Below are positions 8,401 to 13,797 of a DNA stretch of 13,797 bases, piece after piece; the stretch's first letter is position 1, and the number at the start of each line of letters is the position of its first letter. The stretch covers positions 8,564 through 22,360 of the forward strand of contig DFKI01000082.1 of NCBI GenBank assembly GCA_002373325.1, read 5' to 3'. The notes beneath the pieces are model-generated. The model worked only from the letters and a program-made list of their open reading frames with translations, searched no databases and was not told the origin of the DNA. The translations under genes and the position numbers were made by a program. The stretch comes from Treponema sp. UBA3649. GTDB taxonomy: Bacteria; Spirochaetota; Spirochaetia; Treponematales; Treponemataceae.

Positions 8401-11400
8401 GCCGAGTTTCTGAGTCCTGTCGTTGATGTCTGTCTCAAGGCTTGAGATTCTCTCCTCGACGGAATCCATGAGTGATGTGGAGCGTGTTCCGAGTTTGTCC
8501 TCAAGGAAAGACATACGTTCCTCGATGCTGCCTGCCAAAGTTTCGGAGCGTCCGTTGATGTTCTCCTCCAGAGCCGACATTCTTTCCTCGATGGATTCGC
8601 TGAGTTCATCCCTTCTCTTTTCCACCGATTCAGTAAGCTCTCCCAAACGCGTGTCCACTGACTCGGAAAGATTCGTGGTCTTCTCGTTGATTGAATCCTC
8701 CAGCTCGGAAGTCCTTTCGTCAAGAGCGGTCCTGAGCTCGTTTGTCCTGTCCTCCAAATCCTGGGTATATGAGCTCGTCAAATCCGTGTACTGGGAAATG
8801 GCGAAGTTGGTCTTTTCCTGCACGTCGTGAATCAGTGTGTTGAGCTTGTCCACAACCTCTGCCTGCAAGTCCCCGGATGAGTCGTTTATCTGCTTCTCAA
8901 GCATTCCGGTCCTTTCTTCAAGAGCCGCCTGAAGCTCCGCAGTCCTGTTCTCAATGTTCCGCGTATAATTTCCTGTGGTCTCGGCATAATGCTCGATGGC
9001 CTCGTCCGCACGCTGCTTCACTTCCTCAATCATGCGCTCAATCTTGTCGTTGATTCCCTGCTCCAAAGATCCTGATTTGTCCTTAATCTGATCGGAAAGC
9101 TCCTCGGTCTTCTGCTGAAGGACTGCATAAAGCTCGTCGGTGTGTGCCTGAACGTCCTGGTCGTAAGTCGCCGTGGTGACGCGGTATTTCTCAATGGCAT
9201 TCTCGGTCTCCTGCTGCACGTTGAACGTCATGTCGTCAAGTTTCTGCTTCAACAGGGATTCCAAAGCCTCGGTCTTCTTCTTGATGTCAGAGCTGATTGT
9301 GGTGGAGCGCAGGTTCAGGTCGCCGGTCTTCTGTTTTATCTCAGCATCCAGAGCCGCAAACTTTTCTCCGAAGGTCGTGGAAATGGCGGATGTCCTCTGC
9401 TTCAGGTCAGCCTCAAGATTTGACGTTCTCTCCTCAAGGCTGTCGGAAAGGGAGTCGGTCTTTTCCTTGATTGCGTTTTCCAGGGCCCTGGTGATTTCCG
9501 AAAGCGATGATGAAAGTGCGGATGTCTTTTCCTTCAGGTCAGCGGAGAAATTGACGTTCCTTTCGTTCATTGATTCGGTCAGATCGGAAAGACGCTTTTT
9601 CATGTCGGAGTCTATGGAAGAAGCTTTTTCGTTAAACGTCGCGAGCATGTTGGAGATTCTCTGCTTGCATGACTCCTCGACGGTCTTCGTCCTGTTGCCC
9701 ACAAAATCCTCAAGGTCGCCGGTTTTCTTCGTGACGCTCTCCTCAAGCGCATCGGTCCTGGAAGCGATGGATTCCTCAAGGCTCTCAGTGCGTCTGTTGT
9801 AGGAGTCCTCCAGATTCTGTGTCCGGTTCTCAAGCATTCCGGTCAAATCCTCGATGCGTCGCAAAATCAAATCCTGTATGCCCTGTGTGCGTGTGTCCAT
9901 GTCGCTCTCAAAATCATCGGTGCGTCCGGTCACGCTTTTCTCAATCTCATCGGTGCGTGTCTCAAGGGTTGAGGCCAAATCATCCGTCCTGATTCTGATT
10001 GAATCCGCAAGGGCCGCGGTCTTAGCCTCAAGGTCCACCGAAAGATTTCCCGTTCTCTCGTTCAGGGATTCCTCTATGCCGTTCGATTTCTCATCGATAA
10101 GTGAGCTGAGCTCGTCGGTCCTCTCGCTTAAATTCTCCTCAAGGGTCCTCGTGCGGATGTCCAGCAAATCCTTAAGCTCCTGGATTTTATCCTGCATCGT
10201 GCTCTCGTAGCTTGTGGTCCTTTCGTTCAGCGCGTCGGTCAAAGTCTGCATCTGATTTCCAACGTCATCCTCAAGCTCGCTCTTTTTCTCAGCCACGGAG
10301 GATTTCAGATTCGCAATCACCTCGTCAACGGCAGCCTCCACGTCCTGAGTCTTCAAATCCACCGATGAGTTCAATCCGTCCACAATCTGATTGACAGACT
10401 GCTCGAATGCGGAAGTCCTTTCCTCAACGGCGGCGGCAAGCTCCTCAACCTTTGTCGTGACAGATTCCTCAAGAGCCACGGTTTTGTCCTCCACGTCATC
10501 TGCAAGTGCGGAGGTCTTGTCGTTCAGAGTATTCTCAAGATTCTGGGTCTTCTCGTCAATGTCGTCGGCAAGGGAATCAACGCGGCTGTTCAGCTCTGTC
10601 TCAAGTCGGGATGTCCTTTCCTCAACCATGTCAGAAAGCGACGTGGTCTTTTCCTCAAGGCTGTCCTCAACAGCCCGGGTCCTTTCGTTCACGGCATTCT
10701 CAAGCGAGTCCATGCGCTCGTTGAAATCAGCGTCAAGTCCGTTCGTGCGGCTTTCCATCTGCTCTGAAATGGCGGATGTCTTTTCCTCAAGGGCCGTCTC
10801 AAGATTTTTCGTCCTGCTCGTGAGGGATTCGGTAAGACCAGAGATTCTCTCCTCGAAAGTGCTCTCAAGTGATTTGGTCTTATTTCCCAGATTGAGCGAA
10901 AGACTCTTCATGGAGTTCGTGAGGTTTTCTACAAGTCCTGACGTGCGCCCGGTGACATCAGCCGTAAGTTTTTCGATTATGGACGAGACGGAATTCTCAA
11001 GGTTCGATGTGCGTGTCTCAACGTCGCTCGAAAGATTGTCAAGGGTCTCGTGGACATTGCTCTCAAGCGATGACGTGCGGTCGTCCACCATGGAATTAAG
11101 ACGCTCTAATATAGAAGAAACTTTTTCCTCCAAATCACCAGTGCGGGTGTCAAAGGAATCGGAAAGCCCCGAAAGAGTCTCACGCAATGTGGTCTCCATG
11201 GTTCCGCTTCTGTCCGAAAGCTCGTCCGAGATGTTGGTGATTCTCGCATCCACATTCTGCTCAAGCTCGCCGGTCCTTGTGTCCACCGATGACGTGAGAC
11301 GCTCGATGACGTTCTGAACCTTTTCCTCAAGCGATGACGTTCTGTCCTCGACCGATGCCTCAAGACGGCCTGTGATGTCCTCGACCTTTTCCTCAAGTGA

Positions 11401-12999
11401 CGTGGTTTTTTCCTCAACGTCCCCCTCAAGAGTCCGCAGTCTGTCCTTGAATGAGAAATCAAGAGCGTCAACAGTCTCGTTCACAGAATCCTCAACGGCC
11501 TTAGTACGCTCCTCAAGAGCCGCGGTCACGTTCTCCATGCGCTGAAGGACATTGTTCTCCACGTCAACAAGCCGCTCCTCCACCTCGGAATTCAAAGAGC
11601 CAGTCTTCTCGTTTATCTCAGCGTCGATTTTTGCGGTGCGCTCCTCGAAGTTATCCTCGATCGTGCGGGTCCTCTCATTGAAAAGGCCCAAAAGTCTCTC
11701 GGTCTTCTCGTTGTAGTCATCCTCAAGACGGGTCCTCTGCTCGTTGAACGCGCTGCTCAAAGATGAATTCTTTTCGTTGTACTCGCTCTCAAACTCCTTG
11801 GTCTTCTGGGTGAATGAAATGAGCATGTTCTGAATCTTTTCGTTGAATGCAGCCTCAAGGTCCGCGGATTTGTCCATGAACATGTTCGAGATGCTGTCCG
11901 AGTTGTCCTTGAGCGAAAGCATGATGGCGTTGGTTCTCTCGGAGCATGACGTGTCAAGGGCGTTGGTGCGGTCAGTGACGAACTGCTCAAGCTTCTCAAG
12001 ACGGTCGGTGAATTCCCTGTGGATTGAATCAGCGCGGGACGTAAACTCAAATGCAATCTCCCCGATTTTCTGCTCGAACTCCTTTTCAAATGCTTTTTTC
12101 TGTCCGTCAAGGGATGAGTTGAAGTTGTTCGTCTGCTCGTTGATTTCTTCCTGCGCCGACTGGATGCGTCCGTCAATCAATGCCTGGAGCTGCTGGGTCT
12201 GGGTCTCAATCTCAGAAAGGAGGCTCTGGTTTCTTGCCTCCACCCTTGCGGTAAGCTCCTGGAATGCGTCATCCTCAAGTGAACTTGCGCGTTCGGATGC
12301 GTCAACGAAGGACTGCTTTATCCTGCTCAGGATTTCGTTCATCATCACGTTGCTTTCCTGGATGGCATGGTCGGTGGAATCTGAAATGGACTGGGCGCGG
12401 CTCTCATATTCCTCAAGAAGCTCGTCCCCAAGATGCTTGAGCTGATTGTTGTTCGCCTCGGAAAATTTGTCCACAAGCTCGGGAATCTGACGGTCAATGG
12501 AAACGACTTTTTTTCTCTGCTCGTCAAGTCGTGCGTTCAGCTTGTCGATTATATCAGCCTCGTCCTTCACCCTCTGGAGATTTGTCTCCACGGCTGCGGT
12601 CATTTCCATGAGATTGCGGATGGCCCCGTCATAAGTGTGAATCTTCTCACCTATCTCGACAACTTTCTGAATGGGTGCGTCAAGCTCATCGGCAGCCTGC
12701 ACGAACTCAGCCTTCTGTTCCTCGAGTTTTTTTACTGCGGCACGAGCCTCTGCGTCATGTCCCTCAAGGTCGCTCCTGAGAAGCTTCAGATTGTCGGTCT
12801 GGGTCTTGAAATACTCCTCAATCTCCTTCTGCCTGCGGTCCGCATATTTTTTCAGGGATTCCTTCGAGTTCTGACTCCTGTCGATTGACCGAATCAAAAT
12901 GCTCACAACAGCCGACAAAACCACCGATATGACTATTACAAGGATACTATTCACTTTTTTCCACCCGTCAAAAACATCTACGGCATTCCAGGGGTCCAC
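2467..12999 (-). CDS. Giant membrane-anchored hendecad coiled-coil protein (SpiroCoCo-like)
   Basis: This 3,510-residue protein has no recognisable enzyme domain. In order: a short polar N-terminus; one transmembrane helix (about 18-38, 'SILVIVISVVLSAVVSILI') followed by Arg/Lys, predicting an N-terminal anchor in the inner membrane with the rest cytoplasmic; irregular coiled coil (about 45-250); 212 hendecads (253-1231 and 1239-2591; consensus hydrophobic-x-E-R/K-T-x-x-L-E-x-S/D); less regular coiled coil (about 2592-3445); a basic Ser/Lys linker (3449-3466); and an HTH-like module (3469-3503) with an acidic end. It resembles the family I recall as 'SpiroCoCo' in spirochetes; its function is unknown and a structural or tethering role is inferred. 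The start is unsure. GTG 12999 has no Shine-Dalgarno; GTG 12954 (3,495 residues, beginning just before the membrane helix) has a weak GGTGG 6 nt upstream. The open frame extends upstream to a TAA at 13041-13039 without an ATG. The gene has its own promoter downstream of the HAD gene. Confidence 0.88.
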   Translation of the reverse strand: MDPWNAVDVFDGWKKVNSILVIVISVVLSAVVSILIRSIDRSQNSKESLKKYADRRQKEIEEYFKTQTDNLKLLRSDLEGHDAEARAAVKKLEEQKAEFVQAADELDAPIQKVVEIGEKIHTYDGAIRNLMEMTAAVETNLQRVKDEADIIDKLNARLDEQRKKVVSIDRQIPELVDKFSEANNNQLKHLGDELLEEYESRAQSISDSTDHAIQESNVMMNEILSRIKQSFVDASERASSLEDDAFQELTARVEARNQSLLSEIETQTQQLQALIDGRIQSAQEEINEQTNNFNSSLDGQKKAFEKEFEQKIGEIAFEFTSRADSIHREFTDRLEKLEQFVTDRTNALDTSCSERTNAIMLSLKDNSDSISNMFMDKSADLEAAFNEKIQNMLISFTQKTKEFESEYNEKNSSLSSAFNEQRTRLEDDYNEKTERLLGLFNERTRTIEDNFEERTAKIDAEINEKTGSLNSEVEERLVDVENNVLQRMENVTAALEERTKAVEDSVNETVDALDFSFKDRLRTLEGDVEEKTTSLEEKVEDITGRLEASVEDRTSSLEEKVQNVIERLTSSVDTRTGELEQNVDARITNISDELSDRSGTMETTLRETLSGLSDSFDTRTGDLEEKVSSILERLNSMVDDRTSSLESNVHETLDNLSSDVETRTSNLENSVSSIIEKLTADVTGRTSGLVENLTNSMKSLSLNLGNKTKSLESTFEERISGLTESLTSRTKNLETALEEKTSAISEQMESRTNGLDADFNERMDSLENAVNERTRAVEDSLEEKTTSLSDMVEERTSRLETELNSRVDSLADDIDEKTQNLENTLNDKTSALADDVEDKTVALEESVTTKVEELAAAVEERTSAFEQSVNQIVDGLNSSVDLKTQDVEAAVDEVIANLKSSVAEKKSELEDDVGNQMQTLTDALNERTTSYESTMQDKIQELKDLLDIRTRTLEENLSERTDELSSLIDEKSNGIEESLNERTGNLSVDLEAKTAALADSIRIRTDDLASTLETRTDEIEKSVTGRTDDFESDMDTRTQGIQDLILRRIEDLTGMLENRTQNLEDSYNRRTESLEESIASRTDALEESVTKKTGDLEDFVGNRTKTVEESCKQRISNMLATFNEKASSIDSDMKKRLSDLTESMNERNVNFSADLKEKTSALSSSLSEITRALENAIKEKTDSLSDSLEERTSNLEADLKQRTSAISTTFGEKFAALDAEIKQKTGDLNLRSTTISSDIKKKTEALESLLKQKLDDMTFNVQQETENAIEKYRVTTATYDQDVQAHTDELYAVLQQKTEELSDQIKDKSGSLEQGINDKIERMIEEVKQRADEAIEHYAETTGNYTRNIENRTAELQAALEERTGMLEKQINDSSGDLQAEVVDKLNTLIHDVQEKTNFAISQYTDLTSSYTQDLEDRTNELRTALDERTSELEDSINEKTTNLSESVDTRLGELTESVEKRRDELSESIEERMSALEENINGRSETLAGSIEERMSFLEDKLGTRSTSLMDSVEERISSLETDINDRTQKLGSSIEDRMSNLEDELTERSTELTESIEGRMSGLEDDLTGRSTKLLDSIESRMSGLEEKLTGRSTELTESIEERMSALEENITGRSTELVDSIEERMTGLEESVSGRANEITDNLEERMTNLEDGLNERSTELTDEIEGRMTTLETEMKTRTSDFTESMEGRMSALESTLDGRSAEMSGSMDKLFVDIEEMVEERSNVLKSSLEEKLSGMEFDLGGRSDKIRDEVEERLSTLEDDVTTRSNSLGASLADKIASLIETVTAKSRALSESVENKMSALQDDVTIRTEDLSSSIEQRVQGLEDDITSRSDTLISSVEDRMSSLENDITERTGNLTDRMESKMESLENDFNERSSNLEDDLEERLSTLEETVNGKSNSLKEDVENRLNEIEDAVNARAATLSDQLEDKLSGMEENMEEKTSSLSESVDEKIVQLRNHLGDQTGQIETSVVQLIDSIRTDMEQRTQNYETRLEGKLSELDDITSERTESVERSVLERANLMESTAQDRISEMMRNFEERTGAFESDVNERTSALTTRVNERIVPLEDFINDKTSVIIENVVNKTKQLEENLGSKTQSLEEFLTSRTAEMQDEVYERTGNLSSELRGKVDSLEQEINEKTSSLETSLNDKTGNLQHELNERTAAIEESVRDITGNIISSVNEKTGTLEENVRSLIENLESMVNERTENITSSVSERTGNLEDDLTQRTDALMSLIEEKTSSMERNATDRTNSVEQSLKERTAAIEKTYTSRIAGLAKMYTDKTASITKAIKVNVGALEKGLNEKISTLTSTVKDRTLNLDQSVNSLTDSLEKSVAERTSGLEDSVNEIVENLLATFSEKSETLKDDVRQMTEDLDSMVKSRTESLNESILSRTDALEGDLNGRTDNLEQTLYERTGALEQAIRSRTEELENGLAEKTSSIESAFKSRIEGIEQDLNDRAFTLSDSIRTRTGELEDSLNEKTSSLEDSVSERITNLERDVSERTGNLSDNLNQITTSLGDSITSSTSALKQELDERAANLKAAVESTKADVSTEINMKVSAITEDLVKKVQSLESIVQQRTEELESVSNSSIEEFRNSVLSTLSNAQQTAERLNEETDENTRRLDELETALTGRTEEIQSRFTTLFDDAYTKAEQKESLAYEKYKEMSVNRLNQYKSELQQYVSEMQKNIADSLNAVQDRANSIHDEVELAIQDTKSRYEASLAESNAIAEKIDEETTLTREKLTQFDHEMKEQFNIFDSNLAKAMQAIAADYDNKQSTFLVGLDHQLDKYKKEMEGRFNKLSTAGADVDKLEDAMRKIMDQSQKRVLGDFEKFTTSLTNNHVNFETSLKTRSDKLKEEIESLEAGVEELKQKSYATVGTQLKVFEDNFSLNLKKREEEISQQLSEWKHKFDTRIENFSNTYEESRRDLETKYSDSLRARIEEIQTKTTEQESKFQTALQAGQSTIQNQINTVNQRLHDFIEQYRNALKDTTEKASAILEQESEGYNKKVTEQMMDNVRSLNDQFSHLKDQMEEKQRSGNAVIDATIQDFNTWKQKIAQQFKESNLQYEDQLSLFLQKQKQGFADIDERTKESRQKIQQDIITLNEKAEDAIRSYEKRSEQIMDDLQTRHNELLQNTQMLFTDATTQADAKIRGLKRDLQETADGDRVAYQKMMTRLNEDTNALQVKIDEINKGIARFTAQTGLFDKADQLKKQLESSIEGLKEKINGFAAYEAKVINLKNQIDQVQSMSGELDNRISNFNSQKMTLDSLEQRFAQIQALSSSMDQKIAELNRSSDNLVNMQVTIRNFENSIQGIQSQYDRIETKAETIERVAANVDSTADKIQDLEERLLRCNDQLEEMPTQLEEVQDGINRIMESNGSINDAVDKLSSLQQILDETEDRIAELNETKNEISGTEERLTKLAAQADHQIDVLHDIAKKEVQGKKGGESSKSKRKSSSSSLTPQIRDRVRALKKRYNWDNQEIAENCGISESEVELILELPSEEDD
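2491..2595 (-). other. C-terminal helix-turn-helix-like module of the giant protein
   Basis: Residues 3469-3503 read 'IRDRVRALKKRYNWDNQEIA' then 'ENCGISESEVELILE'. The pattern of a helix, 'EIA', a short turn with G-I-S, and 'ESEVELILEL' is that of small HTH modules found at the C-termini of several membrane-anchored coiled-coil proteins. Known examples usually read 'EIAKxLGxxxGEVELILxL'. The module follows a basic Ser-rich linker (SKSKRKSSSSS), compatible with nucleic acid contact. It could instead serve protein-protein binding. Confidence 0.55.
7141..8592 (-). repeat. Block of twenty-two 22-residue double-hendecad units
   Basis: In residues 1470-1953 the hendecads alternate between two types. 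Type A reads like IEERMSALEEN, with Met or Leu after Arg/Lys. Type B reads like ITGRSTELVDS, with Ser or Thr after Arg/Lys. The period is therefore 22 residues (66 bp), and about 22 units can be paired. The first 11 pairs are the most alike; short DNA stretches such as ATGGATTCAGTAAG recur (near 8193 and 8328, plus strand), suggesting this is the most recently amplified part of the gene. Confidence 0.8.
8659..9252 (-). repeat. Three tandem 66-residue modules within the rod
   Basis: Residues 1250-1315, 1316-1381 and 1382-1447 align end to end as three 66-residue units of six hendecads (198 bp each: 9252-9055, 9054-8857, 8856-8659). Each carries a segment unlike the rest of the rod: 'ENAIEKYRVTTATYDQD', 'DEAIEHYAETTGNYTRN' and 'NFAISQYTDLTSSYTQD'. 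It contains conserved A-I, Tyr, T-T/S and a second Tyr, and is followed by ordinary R-T-x-x-L-x hendecads. The module begins 11 residues after the only register break of the array. Confidence 0.8.
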
Positions 13000-13035
13000 C
13001 GGGAACTCACGAAACAGAGAGAATACCGCAATTCT

Positions 13036-13064
13036 ATTTTAGCATATTTTTCATTTTAACACAA
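13036..13064 (-). promoter_or_regulatory. Promoter of the giant coiled-coil gene
   Basis: On the minus strand TTGTGT (13064-13059) is followed by 17 nt and TAAAAT (13041-13036), the latter preceded by TGC as an extended -10. The predicted start is at about 13029, leaving a leader of about 30 nt to GTG 12999 or 75 nt to GTG 12954. The -35 region lies within the last codons of the HAD gene. AAAAATATGCTA (13051-13040) is identical to the carD promoter (488-499). Confidence 0.65.
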
Positions 13065-13722
13065 TATCACATAATTGGCGATAGCTTTTGAAGGAAATAT
13101 CCGCATCTTTTTCTTCTATATTAAACCATTTTTTTGGTCCCTTCAGAAGATAGGCTGATTTCATCCCGGCGTTTTTCGCACCCCGCACGTCATATTTTAC
13201 GGAATTTCCCACGTAGAGGATTTCCTCCTCCCTCACACCCAGCTTCATGGCAAGGATTCCGAATGGATAAAGGGAAGGTTTGAGCGCGCCTGATTCCTCG
13301 GAGCCGATGCAAACGTCGCACAAATCACGGATTCCCCAGATTCCGCCCTTTTGGTCAGGAGGGAAGTCGGAGAGTATGCCGATTTTAAGCCCCGCGTCTT
13401 TCATGCGTTTTATACAGTCGTACGTATAGTTATACGGTCTGAACCTTTCAAAATAGGGTTTCATCCCGTCGTAGCAGATTTTCTGGATTTTTGATTTTGC
13501 CTCGGAGCTTTCTATGTGCATAAGATGTCCAAGAAGACGAGCCTGATACTCATAGAAGTCGGCAAGAGGTGCGGTCCTGTGCATGATTTTCCTCACCTTG
13601 TTGAACCTGGAGAAAAACGAGAGATTTTTTATGAAATACGGTGCTATACGGATGTACAGTTTCCAATCAGCATACAGAGTCCCGTCAATGTCAAACGCGA
13701 CCGCCTTGATTCCTTCAATCAT
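13051..13722 (-). CDS. HAD-superfamily hydrolase (phosphatase-like)
   Basis: The 223-residue protein has the haloacid dehalogenase motifs in order: motif I FDIDGT (10-15; nucleophile D11, general acid D13), an alpha-helical cap region (about 18-105), motif II 'GILSDF' with S118, motif III 'GALKPS' with K148, and motif IV 'YVGNSVKYDVRGAKNAGM' (170-187). In motif IV the first acidic position is Asn (N173) while D178 is kept, a variant seen in some HAD phosphatases. These are cytoplasmic Mg-dependent phosphotransferases acting on small phosphorylated metabolites; the substrate cannot be told from sequence. The start ATG 13722 is supported by the predicted transcription start falling on its A. 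The gene ends 51 nt before GTG 12999 of the giant coiled-coil gene on the same strand, which nevertheless has its own promoter. Confidence 0.87.
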   Translation of the reverse strand: MIEGIKAVAFDIDGTLYADWKLYIRIAPYFIKNLSFFSRFNKVRKIMHRTAPLADFYEYQARLLGHLMHIESSEAKSKIQKICYDGMKPYFERFRPYNYTYDCIKRMKDAGLKIGILSDFPPDQKGGIWGIRDLCDVCIGSEESGALKPSLYPFGILAMKLGVREEEILYVGNSVKYDVRGAKNAGMKSAYLLKGPKKWFNIEEKDADISFKSYRQLCDIVLK

Positions 13723-13728
13723 TCTTCC

Positions 13729-13757
13729 ATTATATACGGAAAAGAGATGAGTGTCGA
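13729..13757 (-). promoter_or_regulatory. Sigma70-type promoter of the HAD gene, leaderless geometry
   Basis: TCGACA (13757-13752, 5/6 match) is followed by 17 nt and a perfect TATAAT (13734-13729). The ATG at 13722 begins exactly 7 nt after the last T of the -10 box, so the predicted +1 is the A of the start codon. GGAAGA abuts the ATG directly and is too close to act as a Shine-Dalgarno. Confidence 0.72.
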
Positions 13758-13762
13758 GGGGG

Positions 13763-13797
13763 AGGTGAGAGGTGAGAGGTGAGAATTGAGAGGTGAG
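13763..13797. repeat. 7-bp tandem repeat running off the window
   Basis: Five consecutive heptamers AGGTGAG are present. The fourth (13784-13790) is the variant AATTGAG. The array begins 6 bp beyond the -35 box of the HAD promoter and continues past the right edge, so its full length is unknown. Confidence 0.75.

Larger units (their letters stand above)
5227..12243 (-). repeat. Array of 212 hendecad (33-bp) coding repeats
   Basis: Splitting the protein every 11 residues from V253 keeps the same register for 89 units to R1231. Seven residues (STTISSD, 1232-1238; DNA 9306-9286) then interrupt it, and the register resumes at I1239 for 123 more units to V2591. I wrote out the 75 units from 407 to 1231 and all 123 after the break and found no other slip. 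Typical units are LNERTGNLSVD, LETRTDEIEKS, VEERTSRLETE and INEKTSSLETS. Position 1 is L/I/V/F/M, 4 is R/K, 5 is mostly T/S/M, 8 is hydrophobic (mainly L) and 9 is mostly E/S. The DNA copies are diverged, so this is an old expansion maintained by selection on the protein. Confidence 0.9.

Noticed and set aside
7172..8413. Long open frame (413 codons) on the plus strand opposite the giant gene
   Set aside because: It is antisense to the hendecad array. The repeated GAN/CTC codon pattern of the coiled coil keeps stops out of the complementary frame, giving a low-complexity Ser/Arg/Met/Val protein with no domain. The same applies to 5768-6643, 10391-11317, 9173-9802 and 5303-5752.
7141..8592. 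CRISPR-like array of short regular repeats
   Set aside because: The 33/66-bp periodicity comes from coding hendecads; the repeats are diverged, contiguous and in an open frame, with no spacers.

Overview
The window looks like a chromosomal segment of a host-associated spirochete, most likely a Treponema. Three things point that way: a CarD-family regulator next to a fused ispDF gene, a giant membrane-anchored coiled-coil protein of the kind I recall being annotated as 'SpiroCoCo' in spirochetes, and moderate GC with A/T-rich promoters. The genus is inferred from gene content and memory, not from a database search.

Layout. Positions 1-75 (minus) hold the first 25 codons of a gene that reads like acetolactate synthase large subunit (ilvB). 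Positions 76-509 carry no convincing gene. They hold the ilvB promoter, two GC-rich hairpins, a REP-like palindromic element and the carD promoter. A plus-strand pair follows: carD (510-1190), ending in an almost pure Asp tail, and ispDF (about 1162-2442). The two genes overlap, and the candidate ispDF start codons lie inside the DNA that encodes the CarD tail. Convergent to them and only 24 bp away, a single minus-strand gene (2467-12999, about 3,500 codons) fills three quarters of the window. Upstream of it, also on the minus strand, lies a small HAD-superfamily hydrolase (13051-13722). The window ends in a 7-bp tandem repeat.

The giant protein is the main item. It has one N-terminal transmembrane segment. 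A rod of 212 consecutive 11-residue (hendecad) repeats follows, at residues 253-1231 and 1239-2591, with one 7-residue break in register. Inside the rod are three tandem 66-residue modules and a 22-unit block of 22-residue double hendecads. About 850 residues of less regular coiled coil come next, then a basic/Ser-rich linker and a C-terminal helix-turn-helix-like module. The layout suggests a very long filament or tether anchored in the inner membrane that may contact DNA or another partner at its far end; that role is inference.

A second theme is expression signals. In ilvB, carD and the HAD gene, a sigma70-type -10 box ends exactly 6 nt before the ATG. The predicted transcription start is therefore the A of the start codon, so all three mRNAs are predicted to be leaderless. 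The fused ispDF carries a good internal Shine-Dalgarno and ATG at the IspD/IspF junction, which could give free IspF as well as the fusion. carD and the giant gene share a 12-nt identical extended -10 motif.
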